Notes under the pieces: model-generated
Seen by the model: the letters and a program-made list of their open reading frames with translations, nothing else
Told to the model about the DNA's origin: nothing
The model's database searches: none
In this document: positions 1 to 7,921 of the stretch, one piece after another
Layout: each line of letters starts with the position of its first letter
Numbering within the stretch: the first letter of the stretch is position 1
Assembly: GCF_001424905.1 (NCBI RefSeq)
Contig: NZ_LMCU01000001.1
Coordinates: 558,001 to 622,000 of the forward strand
Direction of reading: 5' to 3'
Length of the DNA stretch: 64,000 nt
DNA from: Leifsonia sp. Root112D2
GTDB taxonomy: Bacteria > Actinomycetota > Actinomycetes > Actinomycetales > Microbacteriaceae
Made by a program: the position numbers and the translations under genes

Positions 1-308
1 GCACCCGTGGCAAAGATGACCGCGTTGTAGTGCTTCTTCAGGTCGTCAAGAGTGATGTCCTCGCCAAAGCGCACATTGCCGAAGAGGCGAATGTCACCGC
101 GGTCGATCACCTCGCGCAGCGCCGTGATAATGCCCTTGATGCGCGGATGGTCGGGGGCGACGCCATAGCGCACCAGCCCGTACGGCGCCGGCAACTGGTC
201 GAACAGGTCGATGGAGACCTCGAAGCCGCGCTCGGCCTTCAGCAGGATGTCGGCGGCGTAGATGCCCGCCGGGCCCGCCCCGACGATGGCCAGTCGAAGC
301 TTGGTCAT
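1..308 (-). CDS. fprA: Ferredoxin-NADP reductase FprA, N-terminal part (cut by window edge)
   Basis: The reverse-strand frame starts at ATG 308 and runs off the left end, giving about 102 residues. It opens with a Rossmann FAD-binding motif (AIVGAGPAGIYAADILL) and has YGLVRYGVAPDHPRIK, typical of the adrenodoxin reductase/FprA family, which moves electrons between NADPH and ferredoxin. An AAAGGAC ribosome binding site lies about 7 nt before the ATG, so this gene is not leaderless. It sits just upstream of the menaquinone region but nothing ties it to that pathway. The C-terminal NADP-binding half is outside the window. Confidence 0.9.
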   Translation of the reverse strand, partial: MTKLRLAIVGAGPAGIYAADILLKAERGFEVSIDLFDQLPAPYGLVRYGVAPDHPRIKGIITALREVIDRGDIRLFGNVRFGEDITLDDLKKHYNAVIFATG

Positions 309-330
309 GCGTTGTGTCCTTTCGCGCGCG

Positions 331-1407
331 TCAACTCGAGCGCTCGACGATGGTCTCTGCAAAGCGCGTGAGCGCCTTCTTCACGGGGCCGCTCGGCAGC
401 GGGGCAAGCGCCTCCACGGCCTCGCGGGCCCAGCGGTGCGCCTCCGTGAGCGTCTGCGCGGTCACGTCGTGCTCGCGCAGCGCCGTGATCGCCGACTCCG
501 CAGCCTGGGCATCGCCCGTGCCCTCCGCGATGCCAATCACGTCGCGTTCGAGACGGGCGAGCAAGTCAGCGGATGCGGCATCCGTCGGTGCCTGCGCCCG
601 CAGGCGAAGCAGCGGCAGCGTCGCAACGCCCGCACGAAGGTCTGTACCGGGCGTCTTACCGGTCTGCTCGCCTGCGGCGGAGAGGTCAATCACGTCGTCG
701 ATGAGCTGAAAGGCTATGCCGATCTTCTCGCCGAAGATCACGACGGGCTGCTCGTATTCCGCCGGGGCATTCGAGAAGATGACGCCGAGCTGTGCCGCCG
801 CCGCAATGAGCGAGCCCGTCTTGTCGGAGAGCACCTGGATGTACTGGTCGATCGGGTCTTCGTCGTCCCGCGGGCCAATAGTCTCGTGCAGCTGGCCCAG
901 GCAGAGCCGCTCGAAGGTGTCGGTCTGCAGCTTAATGGCCCGCTCACCGAGCGACGCCACGAGCTTGCTGGCGCGGGCGAAAAGCAGGTCTCCCGTGAGC
1001 ACGGCAACCGAATTTCCCCACACGTACTGGGCGCTGGGAACGCCACGGCGCATCTGCGCTTCGTCCATGACGTCATCGTGATAGAGCGAGGCAAGGTGGG
1101 TGATCTCGATGGCCTGCGCCGCGGTGATCACCTGAGGGTTGTTGCCTGTACCCAATTGCGCCGCGAGCAGGGTGAGCATGGGGCGCACACGCTTGCCGCC
1201 AGCCTCGAGCAGGTAGCGAGCCGTCACATCCGCCAGATTGTCGGCGAAGCGCATCTCGGCATGCAATCCCTCTTCGACCAGGTCGAGCCCCGCCTCGACG
1301 GCCGCGGCGAAGTGCTTGTCTTCGCTCGACGCGAAGATGCGCTCGCTGACACCGAGGTGGCTGGAGAGGGAGGCGCGCCTCGCCACGGGGACGCCGGAGG
1401 CCGCCAC
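331..1407 (-). CDS. Polyprenyl diphosphate synthase (trans-isoprenyl, likely menaquinone side chain)
   Basis: 358 residues of the all-alpha polyprenyl synthetase family. The GKRVRP substrate loop is at 71-76, the first Asp-rich motif DDVMD at 111-115 and the second DDVID at 237-241, so both magnesium-binding motifs are intact. The enzyme condenses isopentenyl diphosphate units into a long prenyl diphosphate. Its place directly after menG (stop TAG 1409-1407 and GTG start 1407 share one base, implying translational coupling) suggests it makes the menaquinone tail, heptaprenyl or longer. Chain length cannot be read from sequence alone. Confidence 0.9.
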   Translation of the reverse strand: MAASGVPVARRASLSSHLGVSERIFASSEDKHFAAAVEAGLDLVEEGLHAEMRFADNLADVTARYLLEAGGKRVRPMLTLLAAQLGTGNNPQVITAAQAIEITHLASLYHDDVMDEAQMRRGVPSAQYVWGNSVAVLTGDLLFARASKLVASLGERAIKLQTDTFERLCLGQLHETIGPRDDEDPIDQYIQVLSDKTGSLIAAAAQLGVIFSNAPAEYEQPVVIFGEKIGIAFQLIDDVIDLSAAGEQTGKTPGTDLRAGVATLPLLRLRAQAPTDAASADLLARLERDVIGIAEGTGDAQAAESAITALREHDVTAQTLTEAHRWAREAVEALAPLPSGPVKKALTRFAETIVERSS

Positions 1408-2153
1408 TAGTTCTTCTCCCTGTCAGGGGCTGCCGCGAGCGGCTTGACACCGAACGGCTTGATACCGCGGTGCAGCGCCACAATGCCGGCCGTGAGGTTG
1501 CGGTACGCCACCTGTTCGTACCCGGCCTCGCGCAGCCATGCACTCAGCCTCTGCTGGGTGGGCCAGTCGCGAATCGAGTCCATGAGGTACTCGTACGCCA
1601 CCGGGTTCGAGCTGGCCAGCTTGACGAGCACGGGCATGCCATAGCGCAGATAGGCGAAATAGCCGCTGCGAATGAGGGCGAGCGGCGGCGTGGAGAACTC
1701 ACAGATCACAACGCGGCCGCCGGGCCTGGTAACCCGGTAGAACTCGGCGAGCGCCTTCTCGGGGTTCACCACGTTGCGCAGGCCGAACGAGATGGTAACG
1801 GCGTCGAAGTGAGCGTCGTCGAAAGGCAGCTTCGTGGCATCCGCCTCAACGAACTCCACGAAGGCGTTGTCGGCGTTGCGCTTTCTGCCCACCTCGATCA
1901 TGCCGGCGGAGAAATCGGCGGCCACAACGCGCGCGCCCGTCTTGGTGAGAGCAACGCTTGAGGTGCCCGTGCCGGCCGCGACGTCGAGAATGCGCTCACC
2001 GGATGCGGGGTCGACCGCACGGGTCGTCGCGATTCGCCACAGTGTCGAATTTCCCATCGACAGCACCGTGTTGGTGCGGTCGTAATGAGTGGACACGTCG
2101 TCGAACATCGCGGCGACCTGATCAGGTTGCTTGGTCAGATCGGCCTTGCTCAC
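1407..2153 (-). CDS. menG: Demethylmenaquinone methyltransferase MenG/UbiE
   Basis: 248 residues. The SAM-binding motif ILDVAAGTGTSS is at 55-66, followed by the UbiE-type SFGLRNV and ICEFSTPP segments. It carries out the last step of menaquinone synthesis, C-methylation of demethylmenaquinone with SAM. The GTG start at 2153 lies six bases after TAGACT (2165-2160, reverse strand), which fits a leaderless transcript. It is co-transcribed with the prenyl synthase downstream. Confidence 0.95.
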   Translation of the reverse strand: MSKADLTKQPDQVAAMFDDVSTHYDRTNTVLSMGNSTLWRIATTRAVDPASGERILDVAAGTGTSSVALTKTGARVVAADFSAGMIEVGRKRNADNAFVEFVEADATKLPFDDAHFDAVTISFGLRNVVNPEKALAEFYRVTRPGGRVVICEFSTPPLALIRSGYFAYLRYGMPVLVKLASSNPVAYEYLMDSIRDWPTQQRLSAWLREAGYEQVAYRNLTAGIVALHRGIKPFGVKPLAAAPDREKN

Positions 2154-2285
2154 ATCTCAAGTCTATTCGGCGTTGCTTACGATCGGAGCCAGAGGGCTGC
2201 GATCGTCGAGTAACGAGAAACGAGAAACGAGCGTATCGAGACCTCCGTGCAGCATGCTCTCACCCGCGCGAAGTAGGCTGATGAA
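2154..2285. promoter_or_regulatory. Divergent menG/menF promoter region with two leaderless -10 boxes
   Basis: The 132-bp gap between the divergent menG and menF genes has TAGACT (2165-2160, reverse) six bases before the menG GTG and TAGGCT (2274-2279) six bases before the menF GTG. No Shine-Dalgarno sequence precedes either start. A degenerate copy of the genome's palindromic repeat lies between them. Confidence 0.6.
2205..2243. repeat. Degenerate half copy of the ~36-bp repeat arm
   Basis: The sequence GTCGAGTAACGAG...GCGTATCGAGACC matches one arm of the palindromic element seen at 5591-5678 and elsewhere, in its GTCGAG/TATCGAGACC variant. The short word ACGAGAA is duplicated inside it. 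No complementary arm follows. Confidence 0.55.
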
Positions 2286-3563
2286 GTGACTGCAACAGCA
2301 ACCGCGGTTCGCACGAGCGGCATCACCGCGCTGCACGTTGAAACCGTTCCTCTCGACGACGTCGGCCGACTCATCCCCCTGCTCGATTCGCGTACTCCCC
2401 TGCTCTGGGTGCGCCGCGGCGAGGGCATCGCCGGCATCGGCGAGGCGGTGCGCCTCGAATTCTCCGGCCCCACCCGGATCACGGATGCCGCCGCCGCGTG
2501 GCAGCAGCTCGTCGCCGCCGCAGACGTCACAGACCCCATCTCCGCCCCGGGCACCGGCCTCGTCGCCTTCGGCGCCTTCTCCTTCTCACCCGCGAGCGCT
2601 GTCACCAGCGTTCTCATCGTTCCCGAGATCATCGTGGGCCGACACAACGGTCGCAGCTGGATCACACGCGTCTCCCGCAAGCAGGGTGACGGCGGCGCCA
2701 CTCCCGCGCCCCACCCCACCCCGCGCCCCACCCCGCTCGGCGCCGAGTACCGGCTCTCACTGTTGCCCGGTGCGATGCCGCCCGACGCGTACCGCGAGGC
2801 CGTCGCGAAGGCGGTGGAACGCATCCGCCATCAGGAGCTGAACAAGGTGGTGCTCGCCCGCGACCTCGTGGGCCACCTGCCGCAGGAGTCCGACCTACGC
2901 CGTGCGCTCATGGAGCTCGCGCTCGGCTACCCCGAATGCTGGACGTATGCCGTCGACGGCCTTATCGGCTCCAGCCCTGAGACGCTCGTGCGCGTGCACG
3001 ACGGCGAGGTGAGTGCCCGAGTGCTGGCCGGCACCATCTCTCGGGGGCCGGATGCCGCATCCGACCACGATCACGCTGTCACCCTCGCCGCGAACCCCAA
3101 AGACCAGAACGAGCACGCCCTGGCCGTGACCAGCGTGCTCGACGCGCTGCGGCCGCACAGCCCCAACCTCGCCAGCAGCGAGATTCCGTTCACGCTCAAG
3201 CTGCCCAACCTGTGGCATCTGGCCACGGATGTTGCCGGCACGCTCAGCGACGGATCGACCTCCCTTGATCTCGTGGCCGCGCTGCACCCCACGGCCGCCG
3301 TCGCCGGCACCCCCACCGCGGATGCGCTGCGCCTCATCGCCGAACTCGAACCGTTCGACCGCGGTCGCTATGCCGGGCCTGTCGGCTGGGTGGGCGCCGA
3401 TGGCGACGGCGAGTGGGCCATCGCGCTGCGTGGCGCGCAGGTGTCGCCGACCGGCGACATCACGGCATATGCCGGATGCGGCATAGTTGCAGACTCGGAG
3501 CCGCAGAACGAGCTTGTCGAGTCGAAGATGAAGATGCGCCCCATCGTCGAAGCCTTCGGCTGA
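2286..3563 (+). CDS. menF: Isochorismate synthase MenF
   Basis: 425 residues of the chorismate-binding (ADC synthase) superfamily. Family landmarks are LNKVVLAR at 185-192, GSSPETL at 228-234, the AGTISRG loop near 248-254, LHPTAAVAGTP near 333-344 and GRYAGPVGW near 363. It converts chorismate to isochorismate, the first committed menaquinone step. A Pro-rich stretch (APHPTPRPTP, 141-150) interrupts the N-terminal half. The GTG start at 2286 is leaderless by position. Its neighbours menG and menD make menaquinone rather than a siderophore the likely product. Confidence 0.9.
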   Translation: MTATATAVRTSGITALHVETVPLDDVGRLIPLLDSRTPLLWVRRGEGIAGIGEAVRLEFSGPTRITDAAAAWQQLVAAADVTDPISAPGTGLVAFGAFSFSPASAVTSVLIVPEIIVGRHNGRSWITRVSRKQGDGGATPAPHPTPRPTPLGAEYRLSLLPGAMPPDAYREAVAKAVERIRHQELNKVVLARDLVGHLPQESDLRRALMELALGYPECWTYAVDGLIGSSPETLVRVHDGEVSARVLAGTISRGPDAASDHDHAVTLAANPKDQNEHALAVTSVLDALRPHSPNLASSEIPFTLKLPNLWHLATDVAGTLSDGSTSLDLVAALHPTAAVAGTPTADALRLIAELEPFDRGRYAGPVGWVGADGDGEWAIALRGAQVSPTGDITAYAGCGIVADSEPQNELVESKMKMRPIVEAFG

Positions 3564-3573
3564 GCGACAGGAC

Positions 3574-4431
3574 TTATGTGGCGGAGAGCCGCTTCTTCTC
3601 GCCCTCGACGTCGTAGTCGGCCGTCGGCCAGGCCAGGTTCATGCGCTCGATCGCATCGATCACGAGGTGCTGTACGGCCAGCCGTGCGTACCACTTCCTG
3701 TCGGCCGGAACCACGAACCACGGGGCTGCCTCTGTCGAGGTGCGGTCGAAGACGGCCTGGTACGCCTCCTGGTAGTCGGCCCACAGCATCCGCTCGTCGA
3801 CGTCGCCCGGCTTGTACTTCCAGTGCTTGTCCGGCTCATCCAGCCGAGCCTGCAGTCTGGCCTTCTGCTCGGCCGAACTGATGTGCAGCATCACCTTGAC
3901 GATGCTGGTTCCGGATGCCGCCAGCTCGGTCTCGAAATCGTTGATGGCGCCATAGCGGCGCTCGATTTCCTGCGCATCGGCGAGCGAGCGCACCTTGCCG
4001 ATGAGCACGTCTTCGTAGTGCGAGCGATCGAAGACGCCGATCATGCCAGCGCCAGGTACCGCGGAACGCACCCGCCACAGAAAATCGTGCGCGAGCTCTT
4101 CTTTTGTGGGCTTCTTGAACGCTGTGTAATGCACGCCCTGCGGGTTGACCGCGCCCACGACGTGGCCGACAATGCCGCCCTTGCCCGCCGTGTCCATCGC
4201 CTGCAGCACGAGCAGCACGCTTCGGGTGTCGCCCGCCGTGCTCGCGGCGAAGAGGCGCTCCTGCTGCTCGGCGAGAATGCCGGCGCCGACGGCCAGCGCG
4301 CGCCGGCCGTCTTTCTTGTCGCCGTCGAAACCCGGATGCGCATCCGTCTGCTGATCGGCGAGGACGAAGCCGCTGCCCGCCCGCAACAGCGCGGCGGGAT
4401 CTTCTGCCCAGAATCCTTCGTGACCGGCCAC
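3574..4431 (-). CDS. ppk2: Polyphosphate kinase 2 family protein (PPK2)
   Basis: 285 residues. The PPK2 Walker A segment AMDTAGKGG is near 78-86 and the Walker B/lid region FDRSHYEDVL at 134-143, with downstream KHWKYKPGDVDER typical of the family. PPK2 enzymes transfer phosphate between polyphosphate and nucleotides; single-domain members of this size usually phosphorylate NDP or NMP. Direction and nucleotide preference cannot be assigned. GTG 4431 has a GGGGGAGG ribosome binding site. It follows menD on the same strand after about 60 bases, so it may be read through from that transcript. Confidence 0.88.
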   Translation of the reverse strand: MAGHEGFWAEDPAALLRAGSGFVLADQQTDAHPGFDGDKKDGRRALAVGAGILAEQQERLFAASTAGDTRSVLLVLQAMDTAGKGGIVGHVVGAVNPQGVHYTAFKKPTKEELAHDFLWRVRSAVPGAGMIGVFDRSHYEDVLIGKVRSLADAQEIERRYGAINDFETELAASGTSIVKVMLHISSAEQKARLQARLDEPDKHWKYKPGDVDERMLWADYQEAYQAVFDRTSTEAAPWFVVPADRKWYARLAVQHLVIDAIERMNLAWPTADYDVEGEKKRLSAT

Positions 4432-4492
4432 AATGCCTCCCCCTCAACGCGTACCCTCATCTTGGCACGCGCGCGCCTCCGCAGGTTGAGGA

Positions 4493-6253
4493 TCAGCGGG
4501 TGAGGGACACCTCGACGATGCTGGGGCCTTCCGCCGGCGCCGACAGCGCCTGGTCGAGCTCGCCGTGAGTGGTGGCCTTCGTGTAGCCCCAGCCGTATGC
4601 GGATGCCAGCGCCGCGACATCCGCCCGCTGCGGTGTGAACATGACCCGGTCGAAAGCGGCGGGGGACGCCGTGAAGGCGACCTCGAGGGCGTCGAAGATG
4701 GTGCCGCCGCCATCGTTGCCGACGACCACCTGGATGTTGGGGCGAGCCTCGCCCTCGCCGAACAGCAGCGCACCCGCGTCGTGCAGCAGGGCGAGGTCGC
4801 CGAGCAGAACGCGGGTAACCCCGGGCGCGGCGGCGCCATCCAGGGAATTCTGGCTGGCGAGCGCGATGCCTATCGCGGTGGAGACCGTGCCGTCGATGCC
4901 GGCAAGTCCCCGGTTGGAGTGCACGCGGATCTTCTTGCCCGGCACGGCACGGTCGGCGTCACGAATGAGCCGGGATGCCCCGAACACGAGCCTGTCGTGC
5001 GGCCAGGTGAAGCGCCAGAGCGCCTCCACGAGCATGTCGCGGGTGACGGCCGCGCGCACGGCGGCGAACTCGGCACGGGCGAAAGCGATGCGGTCGGCGG
5101 GTACGTGCGAGCGGGAGGCATCGACGTCGGGAGCGATGTGGTCGGGGCCGGCCGCGGCATCCGCCTTCTCGCGAAGCGATCTGCTGGTGAGAACCCAGCT
5201 GCCGAGCCAGGCGCGCGCGTCGTCGGGCGCCGGCGAATCGGGGTCGATCGAGACCGCGCTCACGGCCGCGGCGACACGGCGGCCGGGATTGTAGAACTCG
5301 GCACCGCTCGGCGCCACGACCATCACCTCGACGTCGTCGCGTGTGAGCAGGGCAGGTATTTCGCGGCTGAGCGTCGGATGCCCGAACACTATTGCGCGCT
5401 CGACGCGGCCCCCGAATTGCGGGTCGGCCAGCAGTTCGCGGTAGGCCACGATGAGGTTGCGGCCGAAGCGGGCGCCGCTGGAGACCTCGGCGATGAGCGG
5501 CCAGCCGCCCATGTGCGCGAGCTCTTCGGCGTCGGGACCGGCCCCATGGCCCGCGATGACGACGGTGCGCGGGCCGCGCGGAATGGAAATGCTGGTTGAG
5601 GAGCGAGGAACGAGCGTCTCGAAACCGAGACCGCGCGCAGCTGGTTTCGAGACGCTCGTTCCTCGCTCCTCAACCAGCGAGATCACGGAAGACAGCGGCT
5701 CACGGAACGCGAGGTTCAGCTGCACCGGGCCGGGCTCGTGTGACACGGTGCCGAGCGCCGCATCCAGCGCCCGGCGCGCGAGCTCGACCGCGGCATCCGC
5801 CTCACGGGCATCACCGACGGGTGCGGGCACGTCCTCGCAGAGCCGCACAGCCTCGCCATACATGCCGGGCTGCACGGTGGTCTGATTCGAGCGGATGCCT
5901 CGCAATTCGGTCGGCCGGTCGGCCGTCAGCAGGATCATGGGCACACCCGAGTGGTGCGCCTCGAGCACGGCGGGGTGCAGATTGGCGGTGGCGGTGCCAC
6001 TCGTCGTGATGACGAGGGCAGGCAGGCGTGATTCGACGGCGAGTCCAAGGGCAAGAAAGCCTGCGACCCGTTCGTCGATGCGTACATGCAGACGCACGGC
6101 GCCGGCACTTTCCAGCTCGGCGGCCACGAGGGCGAGCGCCTGCGAGCGCGAACCCGGGCTGAGCACGATGTCGTGCACACCGAGGCGAACGAAACTCGTC
6201 AGCAGCGCCGCGGAGAAGTCAGAAGCGGGGCTCACAGCTGGGGCGTCAGGCAT
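4493..6253 (-). CDS. menD: MenD (SEPHCHC synthase) with an in-frame repeat-derived insertion
   Basis: Thiamine-diphosphate enzyme that joins isochorismate and 2-oxoglutarate to give SEPHCHC. From ATG 6253 it has 586 residues. The N-terminal Pyr domain shows LSPGSRSQ and DERVAGFLALGLA, and the C-terminal PP domain HSNRGLAGIDGTVSTAIG and LLGDLALLHDAGALL. ATG 6253 overlaps the end of the upstream gene by 8 nt, which argues against the longer N-terminal reading to 6457. Residues about 193-221 (EERGTSVSKP...ETLVPRSSTS) are encoded by a palindromic repeat inserted just after FREPL, at the linker between the first and middle domains. The frame and all visible active-site segments are intact, so I expect a working enzyme. 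Confidence 0.92.
   Translation of the reverse strand: MPDAPAVSPASDFSAALLTSFVRLGVHDIVLSPGSRSQALALVAAELESAGAVRLHVRIDERVAGFLALGLAVESRLPALVITTSGTATANLHPAVLEAHHSGVPMILLTADRPTELRGIRSNQTTVQPGMYGEAVRLCEDVPAPVGDAREADAAVELARRALDAALGTVSHEPGPVQLNLAFREPLSSVISLVEERGTSVSKPAARGLGFETLVPRSSTSISIPRGPRTVVIAGHGAGPDAEELAHMGGWPLIAEVSSGARFGRNLIVAYRELLADPQFGGRVERAIVFGHPTLSREIPALLTRDDVEVMVVAPSGAEFYNPGRRVAAAVSAVSIDPDSPAPDDARAWLGSWVLTSRSLREKADAAAGPDHIAPDVDASRSHVPADRIAFARAEFAAVRAAVTRDMLVEALWRFTWPHDRLVFGASRLIRDADRAVPGKKIRVHSNRGLAGIDGTVSTAIGIALASQNSLDGAAAPGVTRVLLGDLALLHDAGALLFGEGEARPNIQVVVGNDGGGTIFDALEVAFTASPAAFDRVMFTPQRADVAALASAYGWGYTKATTHGELDQALSAPAEGPSIVEVSLTR
5591..5678. repeat. Perfect palindromic repeat (2 x 36 bp) inside menD
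   Basis: The left arm 5591-5626 begins GCTGGTTGAGGAGCGAGGAA, and the right arm 5643-5678 is its exact reverse complement; the spacer is 16 bp (5627-5642). The same element occurs between genes at 16127, 22319 and 28994, and inside menB at 12802. Here it is translated in frame as part of MenD. It has no ORF of its own and looks like a non-autonomous palindromic element. Confidence 0.9.
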
Positions 6254-6602
6254 CCTTGCGGCCGGGTTTGTCGGGGTCGCCGCCCTTGTCGTCCAGCTCG
6301 GCGAGTTCGCGCTCAAGGCGGCGGATGCGCTCCTCCTGCTGCGTGTCACGACCGAGGCTGCCCAGGAACGCGGGGTCGTCATCCGGAGCAATCGTGCGCG
6401 CTCCGCCCCGGTCGTTGCCGCGGCGGGCCCGACCGAAGAAGAACCAGAGAAGCCCACCGAGAACCGGGATGAGAACTATCAGCACCCAACTGGTCTTGGA
6501 GAGTGTGCGCACCCGATTGCCGTCGGAGAGTGCGCAGTCCACTATCGAGAAGACGTAGAAGGCGACTGCTGCGACGACCAGCACCACCAATAACCGAGGC
6601 AT
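6246..6602 (-). CDS. Small membrane protein with PLDc_N-type domain
   Basis: 118 residues. A transmembrane helix lies near 2-22 and another near 38-56, and the segment SIVDCALSDGNRVRTLSKTS followed by WVLIVLIPVLGGLLWFFFGR is typical of the phospholipase D N-terminal (PLDc_N) domain of actinobacterial membrane proteins. A charged tail (QQEERIRRLERELAELDD) may form a short coiled coil. The ATG follows TAAGAT (6614-6609, reverse) by six bases, so it is probably leaderless. Its end overlaps the menD start by 8 nt. Function unknown. Confidence 0.75.
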   Translation of the reverse strand: MPRLLVVLVVAAVAFYVFSIVDCALSDGNRVRTLSKTSWVLIVLIPVLGGLLWFFFGRARRGNDRGGARTIAPDDDPAFLGSLGRDTQQEERIRRLERELAELDDKGGDPDKPGRKDA

Positions 6603-6645
6603 ACAGTCATCTTAATCCCAGCAAGCCGTGCCTAGACTGAAGACC
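6603..6645. promoter_or_regulatory. Divergent leaderless promoters for the PLDc_N and DUF4229 genes
   Basis: TAAGAT (6614-6609, reverse) ends six bases before ATG 6602, and TAGACT (6633-6638) ends seven bases before GTG 6646. No ribosome binding site is seen for either gene. The gap is only 43 bp, so the two promoters face away from each other almost back to back. Confidence 0.6.
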
Positions 6646-6945
6646 GTGAAACCCCGCTCCCCCTTCCTCTTGTTCACGGTGCTGCGCCTGTTGCTTTTCG
6701 TGCTGCCGCTCGTGGCCCTGATGCTGCTCGGAGTGATCTATTGGGTGGCGATCATCGCCGCGGCGGTCATCGGCATGTGTCTCTCGTTCCTGCTGCTGGG
6801 CAAGCCGCGCGACGCCGTGGCCCGTGACATCTACGACCGCCGACACCGCGAGAAGCCCCTGCCGAACGATGACGACGAGGCCGAAGACGCGGCGACGGAT
6901 GCGACGGCTCCGGTCGAGCCCGCCCGTCACGATCCGACGGCCTGA
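6646..6945 (+). CDS. DUF4229-type small membrane protein
   Basis: 99 residues from GTG 6646. Two closely spaced hydrophobic helices (LFTVLRLLLFVLPLVALMLL and VAIIAAAVIGMCLSFLLLG) are followed by an acidic disordered tail rich in D, E, A and P. The layout matches DUF4229 proteins that often sit among actinobacterial menaquinone genes. I prefer GTG 6646 to the in-frame GTG at 6628 because TAGACT lies seven bases before 6646. Function unknown. Confidence 0.75.
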   Translation: MKPRSPFLLFTVLRLLLFVLPLVALMLLGVIYWVAIIAAAVIGMCLSFLLLGKPRDAVARDIYDRRHREKPLPNDDDEAEDAATDATAPVEPARHDPTA

Positions 6946-6952
6946 CCCCGCG

Positions 6953-7921
6953 CTAGAAGTTCAGCGCGAAGGCCACGCCCAGGAAGACTCCGACCGCGAG
7001 GCCGACGAGACTCGTCAGCTGCAGCACCAGAATCAACTCTTTCGACGTCTTCGCCGTGATCATGATCAGCACGGCAGGCACCGCAGCGAGCAGGGTGAAG
7101 AAACCCAGCCACGCGAAGGGATAGAACAGCGCGAAAAAGGCCAGAATCAGGTAGGCCAAAACCAGCAGCACGCAGTACAGCACGCGGGTTGCGGTGGCAC
7201 CGATCAGCACCGTGAGGGTACGTTTGCCCGATTGGCGGTCTGAATCGATGTCGCGCAGGTTGTTCGCCAGCAGCACCGCGCAGGCGATGAAGCCGGCGGC
7301 CACCCCGCCCAGCCAACCCTCCAGGTTGACCCGGCCGGCTATCACGAAGGTGGTACCGGCGGTGGCGACGAGCCCGAAGAAGACGAAGACGAAGAGCTCA
7401 CCGAGCGCGTTGTAGCCGTAGGGGCGCTTGCCGCCCGTGTAGAACCAGGCGGCCAGAATGGCGGCGGCACCCACCGCCAGCAGCCACCACTGCTGCGTGC
7501 GGATCACCAGCGCCAGCCCCGCGAGCGCCGCGAGAGCGAAGAACACGAGGGCGACGATCAAGACGGTGCGCGCCTTCGCCTTGCCCGAGCCGGTGAGGCG
7601 GGAGGGGCCCACGCGCGCGGCATCCGTGCCGCGCACGCCGTCGGAGTAGTCGTTGGCATAGTTCACGCCGACCTGCAGAAACAGCGCGACGGCCAGACAG
7701 GCAAGCCCGAGCACCCAGTGCAACTTTCCACCGCCGACGGCCACGACGGATGCGCCCGTGCCTATGACGACGGGGGCTATCGCCAGCGGCAGCGTGCGCA
7801 GACGCGCCCCGGCGATCCAGTCGGATGCCGTGGCCGGCTTCACCTTCGCCTTCGGGGGGACGGGGCGACCTCGCCGGGCGCCCGATCGTGCCGAAGAGCG
7901 CTTCGTGCGGTTCTGACTCAT
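6953..7921 (-). CDS. menA: 1,4-dihydroxy-2-naphthoate polyprenyltransferase MenA
   Basis: 322 residues from ATG 7921. An integral membrane UbiA-family prenyltransferase with the metal/diphosphate motif NYANDYSDGVRGTD at 87-100, a second polar loop around NNLRDIDSDRQSGKRTL, and about eight to nine hydrophobic segments. It attaches the polyprenyl tail to 1,4-dihydroxy-2-naphthoate. The first 30 residues are basic and probably cytoplasmic. ATG 7921 shares a base with the menE stop (TGATG), so I choose it over the preceding GTG 7924; the two genes look translationally coupled. Confidence 0.93.
   Translation of the reverse strand: MSQNRTKRSSARSGARRGRPVPPKAKVKPATASDWIAGARLRTLPLAIAPVVIGTGASVVAVGGGKLHWVLGLACLAVALFLQVGVNYANDYSDGVRGTDAARVGPSRLTGSGKAKARTVLIVALVFFALAALAGLALVIRTQQWWLLAVGAAAILAAWFYTGGKRPYGYNALGELFVFVFFGLVATAGTTFVIAGRVNLEGWLGGVAAGFIACAVLLANNLRDIDSDRQSGKRTLTVLIGATATRVLYCVLLVLAYLILAFFALFYPFAWLGFFTLLAAVPAVLIMITAKTSKELILVLQLTSLVGLAVGVFLGVAFALNF

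Noticed and set aside
4565..5599. A 344-codon forward open frame opposite menD
   Set aside because: Low-complexity translation without domains; it is a shadow of menD.
6254..6457. Longer N terminus for MenD
   Set aside because: The extra 68 residues are antisense-like and lie within the upstream membrane-protein gene; homology begins just after ATG 6253.
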